A DNA stretch of 64,000 nucleotides from JAIOSM01 sp964593725 (GTDB lineage Bacteria; Desulfobacterota; Desulfobacteria; Desulfobacterales; Desulfobacteraceae), in the NCBI GenBank assembly GCA_964593725.1, contig CAZQJS010000007.1:1-64000 (forward strand), written 5' to 3'. Each line of letters begins with the position of its first letter. Within the stretch, counting starts at the first letter, position 1. A model generated the notes under the pieces. That model had not been told where the DNA came from, ran no database searches, and saw only the letters and a list, made by a program, of their open reading frames with translations. Made by a program: the position numbers and the translations under genes. This document shows positions 35,031 through 44,040 of this stretch, in pieces.

Positions 35031-36092
35031 TTGAATTTTAAAATTAAAGCCATAACTAAAAAGAGAACAGGGACTCTGGTGACTCTGTTCTCTTTTGCTT
35101 TAGTCATAATGATTATCCTGTCTTCTGCCATGGGTTATGTTGACATGGAGTTTACAGATATTGTTAAGATAATCCTGTGGAAAATCACAGGCAATACAGA
35201 TTTTGTCCTGCAGATAGACAGAACAGCCCGTGTAATAGTAACTGATGTGAGATTACCGAGGATTTTGACCTGCGCTGCAGTTGGAGGCGCCCTTGCAGTT
35301 TCAGGTGCTTTGTTCCAGGGCATATTACTGAACCCTCTTGCAGACCCTTATACCCTTGGAGTTTCTGCTGGTGCTGCCTTTGGCGCCTGCATTGCAATCC
35401 TGCTTAATCTCGGTGCAGCTTCTGTGTCAACCCCTTTGTTTGCATTTTCAGGTGCTGTCACAACCCTTTTCCTGGTTATTTTTCTTTCCGGATCTTCCGG
35501 TAAAGACGGTCATAAACTCAGTTCCAACAACCTTATATTATCGGGCATAATAATTGCTGCAATTTTATCTGCCGGCATTAGTTTTTTAAAATATATGGCT
35601 GATGAACAGGTTTCTGTTATAATTTTCTGGCTCATGGGAAGCTTTGCTTCAAAAACCTGGTCAGACCTTTTTGCAGTATCAGGTTTTCTGCTGTTTGGTT
35701 TTTTAATTTCAATTTATTATGCAAGGGATTTAAATCTTATTTCCCTTGGGGAAAAAGCTGCTTCAAGCCTTGGTGTTGATATAAAAAAAGTTACGATTAT
35801 CCTTCTTGTAACCGGCTCTCTTCTTGCAGCTGTTTCTGTTTCAGTTTCCGGAATTATCGGTTTTGTCGGGCTTCTTATTCCACATATGGTGAGGATAGTT
35901 ACTGGCCCTGACAATCTGAAAGTTATTCCTGTTTCCATGATAGCAGGAGCCCTGCTGCTTCTGTTTGCTGACACTATTACCAGGGCAGTGCTTGTCCATG
36001 AAATCCCAATTGGTGTATTAACTGCTTTAATCGGAGGCCCTGTTTTCTGCTGGATTTTTAAAAAAAGCCACCAAAAACAGGAAGGATTATGA
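35031..36092 (+). CDS. btuC: FecCD-family ABC permease, probable vitamin B12 importer BtuC
   Basis: This integral membrane permease of the FecCD/BtuC family has about ten hydrophobic segments. The signatures LPRILTCAAVGGALAVSGALFQG and GFVGLLIPHMVR are present. The reading frame extends to 34932. A TTG at 35031, with acgagg 9-10 nt upstream, gives about 353 aa, the family norm, so this start is preferred. The upstream B12 riboswitch supports cobalamin or corrinoid uptake over siderophore uptake. Its stop overlaps the start of the ATPase gene (ATGA). Confidence 0.88.
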   Translation: MNFKIKAITKKRTGTLVTLFSFALVIMIILSSAMGYVDMEFTDIVKIILWKITGNTDFVLQIDRTARVIVTDVRLPRILTCAAVGGALAVSGALFQGILLNPLADPYTLGVSAGAAFGACIAILLNLGAASVSTPLFAFSGAVTTLFLVIFLSGSSGKDGHKLSSNNLILSGIIIAAILSAGISFLKYMADEQVSVIIFWLMGSFASKTWSDLFAVSGFLLFGFLISIYYARDLNLISLGEKAASSLGVDIKKVTIILLVTGSLLAAVSVSVSGIIGFVGLLIPHMVRIVTGPDNLKVIPVSMIAGALLLLFADTITRAVLVHEIPIGVLTALIGGPVFCWIFKKSHQKQEGL

Positions 36093-36886
36093 GAATTAAA
36101 GTAAAAGAACTCAGTTTTTCATATACAAGGAACAAAGATTACCCTGGTTTCAGGAAAAATATTGATAATATTAATATTGAGTTTGAACAGGGTATGTTTT
36201 ATTCCATACTTGGGCCCAATGGAAGCGGTAAGACAACTTTTCTTGATCTTCTTACAGGATATTTAAAACCAGATTCAGGCGGCATCTTTTTTGATAACCA
36301 GAACATCTCTTCCTTTTCCAAAAAAGAGATGGCAAAAAAAACAGCTCTTGTATCCCAGGATTATTATATAAATTTTCCATATACAGTCAGGGAAGTTGTC
36401 AGCATGGGACGGCATCCGTATATTGGCAGGTTTTTCTCCCTGGATCACCAGGAAACAAGTTTAGTTGATTCAATTGCCAGAAGAACCGGCATTTCAGATT
36501 TAATGGACAGGAAAATAACCTGTCTTAGCGGAGGAGAGAGGCAAAGGTCTGTTTTTGCAAGAGCACTATGCCAGAAAACCCCTGTTCTGCTGCTTGATGA
36601 AGCTTTTTCCAATATGGATATCAACCATACTTTTCATCTTCTCCATGAAATTAAAAAAGAGATTTCAGACAATAATATTATGGTAATTTCAGTATCCCAT
36701 GACCTGAATTTTGCATCAATCTGGTCAGACAGAATTCTCTTTTTAAAAAACGGTAAACAGGCTGCCTTTGGCACACCTGATGATGTTTTAGAAGAGGAAA
36801 TTATCAAAAAAGTATATGATATTGAAGCAAGGATTGAAAAGAATAAATTTGTAAATGCAAAGCAGGTTTTTTTTAATCTTTCTTAA
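36089..36886 (+). CDS. btuD: ABC transporter ATPase, probable BtuD
   Basis: This 265-aa ATP-binding subunit has Walker A GPNGSGKTT at 42-50, a Q-loop near LVSQDYY, signature CLSGGERQR, and Walker B VLLLDEAFSNMD with SHDLNF after it. It powers the adjacent FecCD-type permease. The ATG overlaps the btuC stop by 4 nt, indicating coupled translation. The substrate is inferred as corrinoid from the riboswitch and operon content. Confidence 0.9.
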   Translation: MRIKVKELSFSYTRNKDYPGFRKNIDNINIEFEQGMFYSILGPNGSGKTTFLDLLTGYLKPDSGGIFFDNQNISSFSKKEMAKKTALVSQDYYINFPYTVREVVSMGRHPYIGRFFSLDHQETSLVDSIARRTGISDLMDRKITCLSGGERQRSVFARALCQKTPVLLLDEAFSNMDINHTFHLLHEIKKEISDNNIMVISVSHDLNFASIWSDRILFLKNGKQAAFGTPDDVLEEEIIKKVYDIEARIEKNKFVNAKQVFFNLS

Positions 36887-36900
36887 ATTACGGGGCTGCC

Positions 36901-37818
36901 ATGACTAAAAATATTAAAATAACAGCAATGATTTCATTTTTTATTTTTTTGTTTATGTGTGGTACAGGTTTAACCACAACCATTATTGACAATGCCGGAA
37001 GATCCATTGTTTTTGACAAGCCCTTTAAAAGGATAATATCTCTCTATGGCGCACACACTGAAAACTTGTTCCATATTGGTGCAGACAGACAGGTTATAGG
37101 CGTATCTGTAAATGATTCTTTTCCAAAACAGGTAAAAGAAAAGCAGCGGTTTTCATACCATGATGATGCAGAAAAATTTATTGCTGCCTCCCCGGACCTG
37201 ATTCTTATTCGCCCCATGATCGACAAGGGGTATAAAAAACTTTTTAAAAGCCTTGAAAAGCTTGGTATTCAAGTAGTATCACTGCAGCCTTCCAATATTG
37301 ATGAAATGTACAAATACTGGATAAAGCTTGGGCAGTTGACAGGAAGACAAGACAGCGCAGATACCATGGTAAAGGAATTTAAACAACAATTAAAATATTT
37401 TAAAAACATTAATTTAAAAATAGAGGAAAAAAAACAGGTCTATTTTGAAGCTATTCATTCCAGAATGAAGACTTTTACCCGGAATTCAATGCCTGGCTTT
37501 GTTTTACAAACTGCAGGCGGTATAAATATTGCCATTGATGCAATACCTTCCCGTAACAGTAATATTGCAATTTATGGAAAAGAAAAAATTCTTTCCCATG
37601 CACGTGAAATTGATGTTTTCCTTGCACAAAAGGGGATTATGAACAATATATCCAGAGAGACCATTGTTAATGAACCGGGTTTCAGTGTTATTAAAGCTGT
37701 CAATAACAACCAGATTTTTCTCATTGATGAAGAGATAATATCACGCCCTGTATTCAGATTGTTAAAGGGCATAAAAACCATTGGCTGCATTCTCTATCCA
37801 GAATTTTATAAGGACTAA
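36901..37818 (+). CDS. btuF: Periplasmic corrinoid-binding protein, probable BtuF
   Basis: This 305-aa type-III helical-backbone binding protein has a signal peptide at about 1-24. The pattern includes NAGRSIVFDKPFKRIISLYGAHTENLFHIGA and SPDLILIRPMIDKGY. It follows the permease and ATPase and precedes cbiL. This order, under a B12 riboswitch, makes it the probable cobalamin/corrinoid receptor of the importer. Ligand specificity within the family cannot be told by eye. Confidence 0.85.
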   Translation: MTKNIKITAMISFFIFLFMCGTGLTTTIIDNAGRSIVFDKPFKRIISLYGAHTENLFHIGADRQVIGVSVNDSFPKQVKEKQRFSYHDDAEKFIAASPDLILIRPMIDKGYKKLFKSLEKLGIQVVSLQPSNIDEMYKYWIKLGQLTGRQDSADTMVKEFKQQLKYFKNINLKIEEKKQVYFEAIHSRMKTFTRNSMPGFVLQTAGGINIAIDAIPSRNSNIAIYGKEKILSHAREIDVFLAQKGIMNNISRETIVNEPGFSVIKAVNNNQIFLIDEEIISRPVFRLLKGIKTIGCILYPEFYKD

Positions 37819-37852
37819 TATTATACTTTAATTTTATTTAAAAGGTTTTTCC

Positions 37853-38560
37853 ATGAGTAAAATCGGAACATTGTTTGGAATCGGTGTAGGCCCGGGTGAT
37901 CCTGAGCTCATTACCAAAAAAGCTATCAGACTTATCAATGAAGCAGATGTTATTTTTTCTGCTGCATCAACAAAAAACAATTACAGCCTTGCTTTAACCA
38001 TTGCAAAGCCATATATTTCCAACAATACTGATATTAAAAGTTTGTCTTTCCCAATGATTAAAGATAAAGTTGAAAGTCAAAAGGCATGGGATTCAAATGC
38101 CAGGAAAATATCAGATTTTTTAAAAAAAGGGAAAAATTGTGCTTTTATAACACTTGGCGACCCTGTTACCTATTCAACTTTTGGGTATATCCTCACTGCA
38201 ATGAACATGATTATGCCCCAGGCGCCTGTGGAGATTGTTCCTGGTATCACATCCTTCCATGCCGCAGCTGCAAGGTGCAACAGAATACTTGTGGAAGCTG
38301 AAGAGACCCTGGCCGTAATGTCGGGCGCCTATGGCGGCAGAAATATCCGTGCCATTGCAGACAAAGTTGACAAACTTGCAATAGTTAAAGCATATAAAAA
38401 CACCAGGGACATTAATCAAGCCCTTCAGGAGACTGGTTTTTATGAAAAAAGCATTGCTGTTTCAAAGTGCGGGAGAAAAGGGGAAAAAATTACAGATAAT
38501 TTAAAAAAACTTGAACAGCGCAGCCCTGACTACTGGACATTGATCCTTGCAAGCAAATGA
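37853..38560 (+). CDS. cbiL: Cobalt-factor II / precorrin-2 C20-methyltransferase CbiL
   Basis: This 235-aa SAM-dependent tetrapyrrole methyltransferase methylates C20, the first methylation after precorrin-2 in corrin synthesis. The SAM-binding loop GVGPGDPELITKKA and the conserved VPGITSFHAAAA are present. The lack of a preceding chelatase gene fits later genes of the anaerobic route. It overlaps the following membrane gene by 4 nt. Confidence 0.9.
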   Translation: MSKIGTLFGIGVGPGDPELITKKAIRLINEADVIFSAASTKNNYSLALTIAKPYISNNTDIKSLSFPMIKDKVESQKAWDSNARKISDFLKKGKNCAFITLGDPVTYSTFGYILTAMNMIMPQAPVEIVPGITSFHAAAARCNRILVEAEETLAVMSGAYGGRNIRAIADKVDKLAIVKAYKNTRDINQALQETGFYEKSIAVSKCGRKGEKITDNLKKLEQRSPDYWTLILASK

Positions 38561-39630
38561 AAGCAAAAAACATTAAATTCAGATATATCCTGATCTCTTC
38601 CACCATTACTGTTTTAATGCTGGTTATCACCATTTCCAGCACCAGTATTTCCTTTGATTACATTGTAAAAAGGCTTATCATCCCAATCTTGCGGCTGCTT
38701 TTATTTATCTTTATTGGACTTGGGTTGGGACAGACCATTGAAAACCTTGGCCTGACAAAATATTTAGCACTACTTGCAAGACCTGTTTTTAAATTTTCAA
38801 AACTTGGTGACAGGTGTGCTGCTGCCTTTATCTCTGCCTTTTTCTCTGGTGTTGTTGCCAACAGTATGCTCATTGATTTTTTTAAAGAGAAAAAAATTTC
38901 AAAAATGCAGCTTTTTTTAACCAATTATTTAAATCAACTCCCTGCCTATTTTCTCCACCTTCCCACAACTTTTTTTATTGTTTTACCGTTAACAGGATTT
39001 GCAGGAGTAATTTATTTTATTCTTACTTTCAGTGCAACTCTTTTACGTTTTATGCTTTTCCTTATTTTTGGAAGATTTTATTTTCAAAAAAACAGGTCTT
39101 TAAACAACTCTTTTCATACTTTGGAAAACAGGGAAACAAAAGATGTGGATAATAAAAAGGAGAATAAAACAATTAAGCTTAGAATACTTTCCTCTCTGAA
39201 AAAGAAGCTTATTCCCAGGATGACCAGTATTTTCATATGGTTAATTCCCATATATACACTTGTTTTCCTGTTAAATACCCTTGGCACATTTGATTATTTA
39301 AATAATTTAGTATCCTCTAAAATAAGCTTAACTTTTTTACCTGTACAATCAATATCCATTGTTGTCATAAGTTTTGCAGCTGAGTTTACTTCTGGATTTG
39401 CTGCTGCCGGAGCAATGATGGATGCCGGAATTCTTACGGTTAAGCAAACAGTCCTTGCTCTTTTACTTGGAAATATTGTAGCATTTCCTTTAAGAGCCTT
39501 AAGACATCAGATTCCAAGATATCTTGGAATCTTTTCCCCGAAAATGGGACTTGCCCTGCTTTTATCTGGCCAGGGTTTCCGTCTTTTAAGCTTAATAATT
39601 GCAGGACTGATATATTACATGGTGGGATAA
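38557..39630 (+). CDS. Gate-domain (nucleoside-recognition-like) membrane protein in the cobalamin operon
   Basis: This 357-aa integral membrane protein has about eight hydrophobic segments, with the Gate/nucleoside-recognition domain pattern (FIFIGLGLGQTIENLGL, AFISAFFSGVVANSMLIDFF) in both halves. The ATG overlaps the cbiL stop, and the gene abuts cbiE/T, so it is fully embedded in the pathway operon under the B12 riboswitch. No enzymatic motif is seen. A role in cobalt supply or in moving corrinoid precursors is inferred from context alone. Confidence 0.65.
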   Translation: MKAKNIKFRYILISSTITVLMLVITISSTSISFDYIVKRLIIPILRLLLFIFIGLGLGQTIENLGLTKYLALLARPVFKFSKLGDRCAAAFISAFFSGVVANSMLIDFFKEKKISKMQLFLTNYLNQLPAYFLHLPTTFFIVLPLTGFAGVIYFILTFSATLLRFMLFLIFGRFYFQKNRSLNNSFHTLENRETKDVDNKKENKTIKLRILSSLKKKLIPRMTSIFIWLIPIYTLVFLLNTLGTFDYLNNLVSSKISLTFLPVQSISIVVISFAAEFTSGFAAAGAMMDAGILTVKQTVLALLLGNIVAFPLRALRHQIPRYLGIFSPKMGLALLLSGQGFRLLSLIIAGLIYYMVG

Positions 39631-40869
39631 ATGAAACCTTTAATAATTATTGGCACTGGTACAAGCATTGATGACATTACATTAAAGCAGCATAAAATCA
39701 TTGAAAATGCTGATTTTTTAATAGGCGGATACCGCCTCCTTGAAATGTTTGAAAAGCTAAAAATAAAAAAACTTGTAATAAAAAACAATCTTACACAGGT
39801 AGTTGAAGAGATATCACAATGCATAGATCACATGAATATTGTTGTACTTGCATCTGGAGACCCCATGTTTTTTGGAATAGGAGCCTTTCTCACACGAAAA
39901 TTTGGAAAGGATAGTGTGAAAATCATGCCAAACATTTCATCTGTTGCCAGGGCTTTTTCAAAGATCAAGGAGCAATGGAATGATGCCCATCTACTGAGCC
40001 TTCATGGAAAACGGTCCAATGATATCTCGCCGATCTTTTCAGGTGGAAACAAATTTGCAATTTTAACAGATAAAAAAAAAGATCCTTCCTGGCTTGCAAA
40101 AAAAATTGTTGGGAAAAACCAGGAGGGCTTTTCCATGTGCATACTTGAGAACATTGATTCACCAAAGGAAAAAATCAGCTGGTTTGATGATATGAAAAAG
40201 GTGATTAATAAAAAATTTGAAAGCCCGAATATTGTAATCTTGAAGAGAGAAAACCCTTCCCGGGATTTCACCAAAAACCAGCATGTTCATCCTGGCATGA
40301 AAGATCATGCCTTTTCCACGGACAAGGGCCTTATAACCAAATCGGAAATCCGAAGTATTGTCCTCTCAAAGCTGAATTTTACAAAAAACAATCATCTGTT
40401 CTGGGATCTGGGAGCCGGGTCTGGCGCTATTTCCATTGAGGCTTCATCCATTGTTTCACATGAAACAATTTATGCTGTTGAAAAAAATGAAAAAAGAATC
40501 CCTTTGATCAAAGAAAACATTTCAAGGTTTAATATTCCAAACATTAAACTGATCCATGGTACTCTTCCGGGAATATTAGACAAACTGCCTGTTCCTGATC
40601 GAATTTTCATCGGGGGAGGGGGCAAAGACCTTTTGAAAATTTGCAAGGAAGCTGTAAAGAGACTTGCCTTAAATGGTATCATTGTTGTAAATACAATATT
40701 GATAGAAAACCCCGGGCCTGTTTTTCAAACCATGAAAAAGTCCGGCCTGGGGCCTGAACTTTTATCGGTTCAGATTTCCAAATCCAAAAGCATGCCCCAT
40801 GGTGAAAGGCTTGAACCATTAAATCCTGTCTGGATCATTTACGGAAAAAAGGAGTCACAAATTGGATAA
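39631..40869 (+). CDS. cbiET: Bifunctional cobalt-precorrin-7 C5-methyltransferase / C15-methyltransferase (decarboxylating) CbiET (CobL)
   Basis: This 412-aa fusion protein has an N-terminal CbiE tetrapyrrole methylase (about 1-200) with ASGDPMFFGIGAFL. A C-terminal CbiT Rossmann methyltransferase (about 225-412) carries FWDLGAGSGAISIEASSIV and the RIFIGGGGKDLLK motif. It methylates C5 and C15 and decarboxylates the C12 acetate. The ATG directly follows the upstream stop, and its own end overlaps cbiF. Confidence 0.93.
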   Translation: MKPLIIIGTGTSIDDITLKQHKIIENADFLIGGYRLLEMFEKLKIKKLVIKNNLTQVVEEISQCIDHMNIVVLASGDPMFFGIGAFLTRKFGKDSVKIMPNISSVARAFSKIKEQWNDAHLLSLHGKRSNDISPIFSGGNKFAILTDKKKDPSWLAKKIVGKNQEGFSMCILENIDSPKEKISWFDDMKKVINKKFESPNIVILKRENPSRDFTKNQHVHPGMKDHAFSTDKGLITKSEIRSIVLSKLNFTKNNHLFWDLGAGSGAISIEASSIVSHETIYAVEKNEKRIPLIKENISRFNIPNIKLIHGTLPGILDKLPVPDRIFIGGGGKDLLKICKEAVKRLALNGIIVVNTILIENPGPVFQTMKKSGLGPELLSVQISKSKSMPHGERLEPLNPVWIIYGKKESQIG

Positions 40870-41644
40870 TAAATATAAAATTGTAAGGTTTGTTGGTGCA
40901 GGCCCGGGAGACCCTGAACTTATTACAGTTAAAGGTATGAATGCCTTGAAAAAGGCGGATCTGATAATCTATGCCGGCTCCCTTGTGCCAGAGCAGATGC
41001 TCTGCTGGGCAAAACCAGGGGCCATAACAATAAACAGCGCTGCCTTACACCTTAATGAAATTATTCAATTAATAAAGGATTCATACTTTGCAGGTAAAAG
41101 GGTTGTAAGACTTCATACTGGAGACCCTTCTCTGTATGGTGCTGTTCTTGAACAATTTAAAGAACTTGACAAGCTGTCCATAAAATTTGAAACAATACCT
41201 GGAGTAACTGCTGCCTTTGCAGCTGCTGCCTGTATGAATATGGAATATACACTTCCGGAAATTGCTCAGACCCTGATTTTAACAAGAATTTCCGGCAGAA
41301 CACCTGTGCCAGACCTGGAAAGCCTGGACAAACTATGTGCCCACCAGAGCTCCATGGCAATATATCTGAGCATTGCATATCTTGAAAAAATTCAAAAGAT
41401 AATATGTTCATCCTATGGAAACAGTGCTCTTTGTGCAATTGCCTACAGAATTGGATTTCAGGAGGAGAAAATTGTATACTGCAAGGCTGAAAGCCTTGCA
41501 CGCAGTGCCAGGAAAGAACGGATTGAAAAGCAGGCTATTATAATTGTGGGAAAGGCTGTCCAGGCATGTACAAAAGATAAAAACATTATTAAATCAAAAT
41601 TATATGATATCCATTTTTCCCATGAATACAGAGAAAAACAATAA
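40862..41644 (+). CDS. cbiF: Cobalt-precorrin-4 C11-methyltransferase CbiF
   Basis: This 260-aa SAM-dependent methyltransferase (CbiF/CobM) acts at C11. The family motifs GAGPGDPELITVKG, YAGSLVPEQML, LHTGDPSLYGA and IPGVTAAFAAAA are present. The start is TTG within the end of cbiET (8-nt overlap). The 3' end overlaps cbiG by 23 nt. Confidence 0.94.
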   Translation: MDNKYKIVRFVGAGPGDPELITVKGMNALKKADLIIYAGSLVPEQMLCWAKPGAITINSAALHLNEIIQLIKDSYFAGKRVVRLHTGDPSLYGAVLEQFKELDKLSIKFETIPGVTAAFAAAACMNMEYTLPEIAQTLILTRISGRTPVPDLESLDKLCAHQSSMAIYLSIAYLEKIQKIICSSYGNSALCAIAYRIGFQEEKIVYCKAESLARSARKERIEKQAIIIVGKAVQACTKDKNIIKSKLYDIHFSHEYREKQ

Positions 41645-42689
41645 AATTAATAAAACTGCAATCTGGGCCATTACCAGATCGGGATATAAGCTTGGCTCAA
41701 AACTTGCCCGAACAATTAATGGATCAGTACTGCTGATCTCGTTAAATCTAAAAAACCAACTCCTTCTGAATCTATCTTCTTTTGATGAAAATATCATTGC
41801 CTTTGTAAAGTTATCAGATAAAATAAGACAGGTGTTCCATGATTTTACTGCCCATATTTTTATTTTTTCAACAGGTATTGCAGTACGTATCATTGCTCCT
41901 GTAATAAAATCAAAAATTTCAGACCCTGCCGTGGTAGTACTGGATGATAATGGCTGCCACGCCATCAGCCTTTTATCGGGACATCTTGGCGGGGCTAATA
42001 AACTTGTTGAAAAAATTGCCGGAATAACCGGTGCAGCTCCAGTAATTACAACAGCAACAGACGTACATAACAAACCTGCCATTGATATAATAGCAGGGGA
42101 GCATGACTTGCATATTGTAAATCCTGGAATGATTAAAAAAATAAACATGGCAATCTTATATGATGAAATAATTAAAATCCATGACCCAAGTAATATTCTC
42201 ATTGCCCGGATTCCAAACAGCATACAGGAGCAGAAAAATCCTGATATAATTTGTACTGATACCACCATGAAAGTTCCACGTGAAACATTAGTTTTAAATC
42301 CTCGTTCCCTGATTGTTGGAATGGGTTGTAACAGGGATACAACAATGGATGAGGTGGAACTGTTTCTATTGTCTGTGTTCAGGAAAAACAGATTATCCCT
42401 TAAAAGTATAGGAGCGTTTGCATCAATAGATGCCAAGAAAAATGAAACAGGCTTTCTTGAGTTATCAAAAAAAATGCAGGTCAAATTTTTGTTTTTTGAT
42501 AAAGACAGACTCAGTCTGGTTAAGAATATAAAAAATCCTTCAAAAATAGTTGAAAAACATATGGGAGTGAAAAGCGTATGCGAGGCAGCAGCAATAACAG
42601 CAGGAAAAAATGCACAACTGATAGTTCAAAAACAGATAAAGGGCAATGTAACAATGGCTGTGGCACGGGCAAAGCCATGCTCTATATAA
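41622..42689 (+). CDS. cbiG: Cobalt-precorrin 5A hydrolase CbiG
   Basis: CbiG opens the delta-lactone of cobalt-precorrin 5A and releases acetaldehyde; this step is specific to the anaerobic pathway. The protein of about 355 aa contains FIFSTGIAVRIIAPVIKSKISDPAVVVLDDNG, the family core, and the C-terminal GMGCNRDTTMDEV region. The ATG at 41622 lies inside the cbiF end. The frame is open further upstream, but that extension would duplicate cbiF sequence. It overlaps cbiH by 13 nt. Confidence 0.92.
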   Translation: MNTEKNNKINKTAIWAITRSGYKLGSKLARTINGSVLLISLNLKNQLLLNLSSFDENIIAFVKLSDKIRQVFHDFTAHIFIFSTGIAVRIIAPVIKSKISDPAVVVLDDNGCHAISLLSGHLGGANKLVEKIAGITGAAPVITTATDVHNKPAIDIIAGEHDLHIVNPGMIKKINMAILYDEIIKIHDPSNILIARIPNSIQEQKNPDIICTDTTMKVPRETLVLNPRSLIVGMGCNRDTTMDEVELFLLSVFRKNRLSLKSIGAFASIDAKKNETGFLELSKKMQVKFLFFDKDRLSLVKNIKNPSKIVEKHMGVKSVCEAAAITAGKNAQLIVQKQIKGNVTMAVARAKPCSI

Positions 42690-43486
42690 TCGGAACAGGG
42701 CCGGGGGGCATTGACTACATGGCAGGCCGGGCAAGGGAAGTGCTTAAAAAAGTAGACACCATTGCAGGATACTCAACCTATCTTGTTCTTATAAACGATC
42801 TTATTAAAGATAAAAAAATTATATCAACAGCAATGACAAAAGAGGTGGACAGGGTTGAAATGGCAATAAACGAAGCCCTTTACAAAACTCCCTGCGCACT
42901 TGTTTCCGGGGGTGACCCTGGAATATACGCCATGGCAGGTCTTGTTTTTGAAATTTGCAAAAAGAAAAACATCAAACTTATCCGGGGAGGCTCACAAACA
43001 TATAAAAGAGGTGGTAATGATGTAAACCAGACCCTTGGGGAAAACTCTCTGTGTCTTGAAATAGTTCCGGGAATTCCTGCTCTGGCAGCAGGGGCTGCTC
43101 TGACAGGAGCACCCCTGACCCATGATTTTGCAGCAATAAGTTTGAGCAATCTTCTAACCCCCTGGGAAAAAATAGAAAAACGACTTGAGTTTGCAGCCAT
43201 GGCGGATTTTTCCATTGTTATTTATAATCCAAAAAGTAAAAAAAGGGACTGGCAGCTCAGGCGTGCCAGAGAGATAATTTTAAAACACCGTAAAAAAGAT
43301 ACTCCTGTGAGCATAATAACTGGTGCCATGCGGGAAAACCAGAACATTGAGATAACAAAGCTATCTGATATTGATGAAAAAAACATTGGTATGCAGTCAA
43401 TACTTTTCATAGGGTCCAGTACATCAATGAAATATCTTGACTTTATGTTCACTCCCAGGGGTTATGGTCAAAAATACAATTTTTAA
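42677..43486 (+). CDS. cbiH: Cobalt-factor III C17-methyltransferase CbiH
   Basis: CbiH/CobJ methylates C17 and contracts the macrocycle ring. It starts at MLYIIGTGPGGIDYM (42677) inside the 3' end of cbiG and is 269 aa long. Motifs include SGGDPGIYAMAGLVFE, VPGIPALAAGAALTGAPL and the terminal FIGSSTSMKYLDFMFTPRGY. A stretch of about 15 residues (RGGSQTYKRGGNDVNQTLGE) is inserted relative to compact homologues, next to the substrate pocket. Confidence 0.92.
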   Translation: MLYIIGTGPGGIDYMAGRAREVLKKVDTIAGYSTYLVLINDLIKDKKIISTAMTKEVDRVEMAINEALYKTPCALVSGGDPGIYAMAGLVFEICKKKNIKLIRGGSQTYKRGGNDVNQTLGENSLCLEIVPGIPALAAGAALTGAPLTHDFAAISLSNLLTPWEKIEKRLEFAAMADFSIVIYNPKSKKRDWQLRRAREIILKHRKKDTPVSIITGAMRENQNIEITKLSDIDEKNIGMQSILFIGSSTSMKYLDFMFTPRGYGQKYNF

Positions 43487-43512
43487 CAACTATTCATATA
43501 TTACGGAGAAAA

Positions 43513-44040
43513 ATGAAAAAAGGATATATTCAAATATATACAGGCAATGGCAAAGGAAAGACAACAGCAGCCCTTGGGCTTATTGTAAGGGCTCTGGGTG
43601 CCGGATTAAAAATTTTTGTGGGGCAGTTTCTGAAACAGGGGGATTATTCTGAAATAAAGACCCTTAAAAAATATAGTGAATTATATAAAGGGATTACCAT
43701 AAAACAATATGGTTCAGGAAGATTTGTAAAGGGAAAACCCACTGAAGAGGAAAAAAAAGCAGGCAAACAAGGATTAAAGCAAATCAGAGATGTATTAATA
43801 AAAGGAAACCATGATCTTGTAATTGTGGAAGAGGGAAATGTTGCAATGATGTGCAATATTATCACTGAAAATGACCTTCTTGAATTAATGAAAATAAAAC
43901 CTGAACATGTTGAGCTTGTGATCACAGGCAGAGGAGCAACGGAAAGATTGATCAGAAAAGCAGACCTTGTAACGGAAATGAAAGAGATAAAACACTATTT
44001 TAAAAAAGGTGTTGGTGCGCGCACGGGGATTGAGAAATGA
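43513..44040 (+). CDS. cobA: Corrinoid adenosyltransferase CobA (BtuR/CobO family)
   Basis: This 175-aa ATP:cob(I)alamin or corrinoid adenosyltransferase adds the upper 5'-deoxyadenosyl ligand. The P-loop GNGKGKTT is at 11-18. It is followed by IFVGQFLKQGDYSE, VIVEEGN and VITGRGATE, all family-typical. The end overlaps cbiP by 4 nt. It supports adenosylation of both newly made and imported corrinoids. Confidence 0.93.
   Translation: MKKGYIQIYTGNGKGKTTAALGLIVRALGAGLKIFVGQFLKQGDYSEIKTLKKYSELYKGITIKQYGSGRFVKGKPTEEEKKAGKQGLKQIRDVLIKGNHDLVIVEEGNVAMMCNIITENDLLELMKIKPEHVELVITGRGATERLIRKADLVTEMKEIKHYFKKGVGARTGIEK

Noticed and set aside
41600..42484. Long open frame antisense to cbiG (294 codons)
   Set aside because: It is the shadow of a strongly recognised cbiG, with hydrophobic low-complexity translation and no ribosome site.
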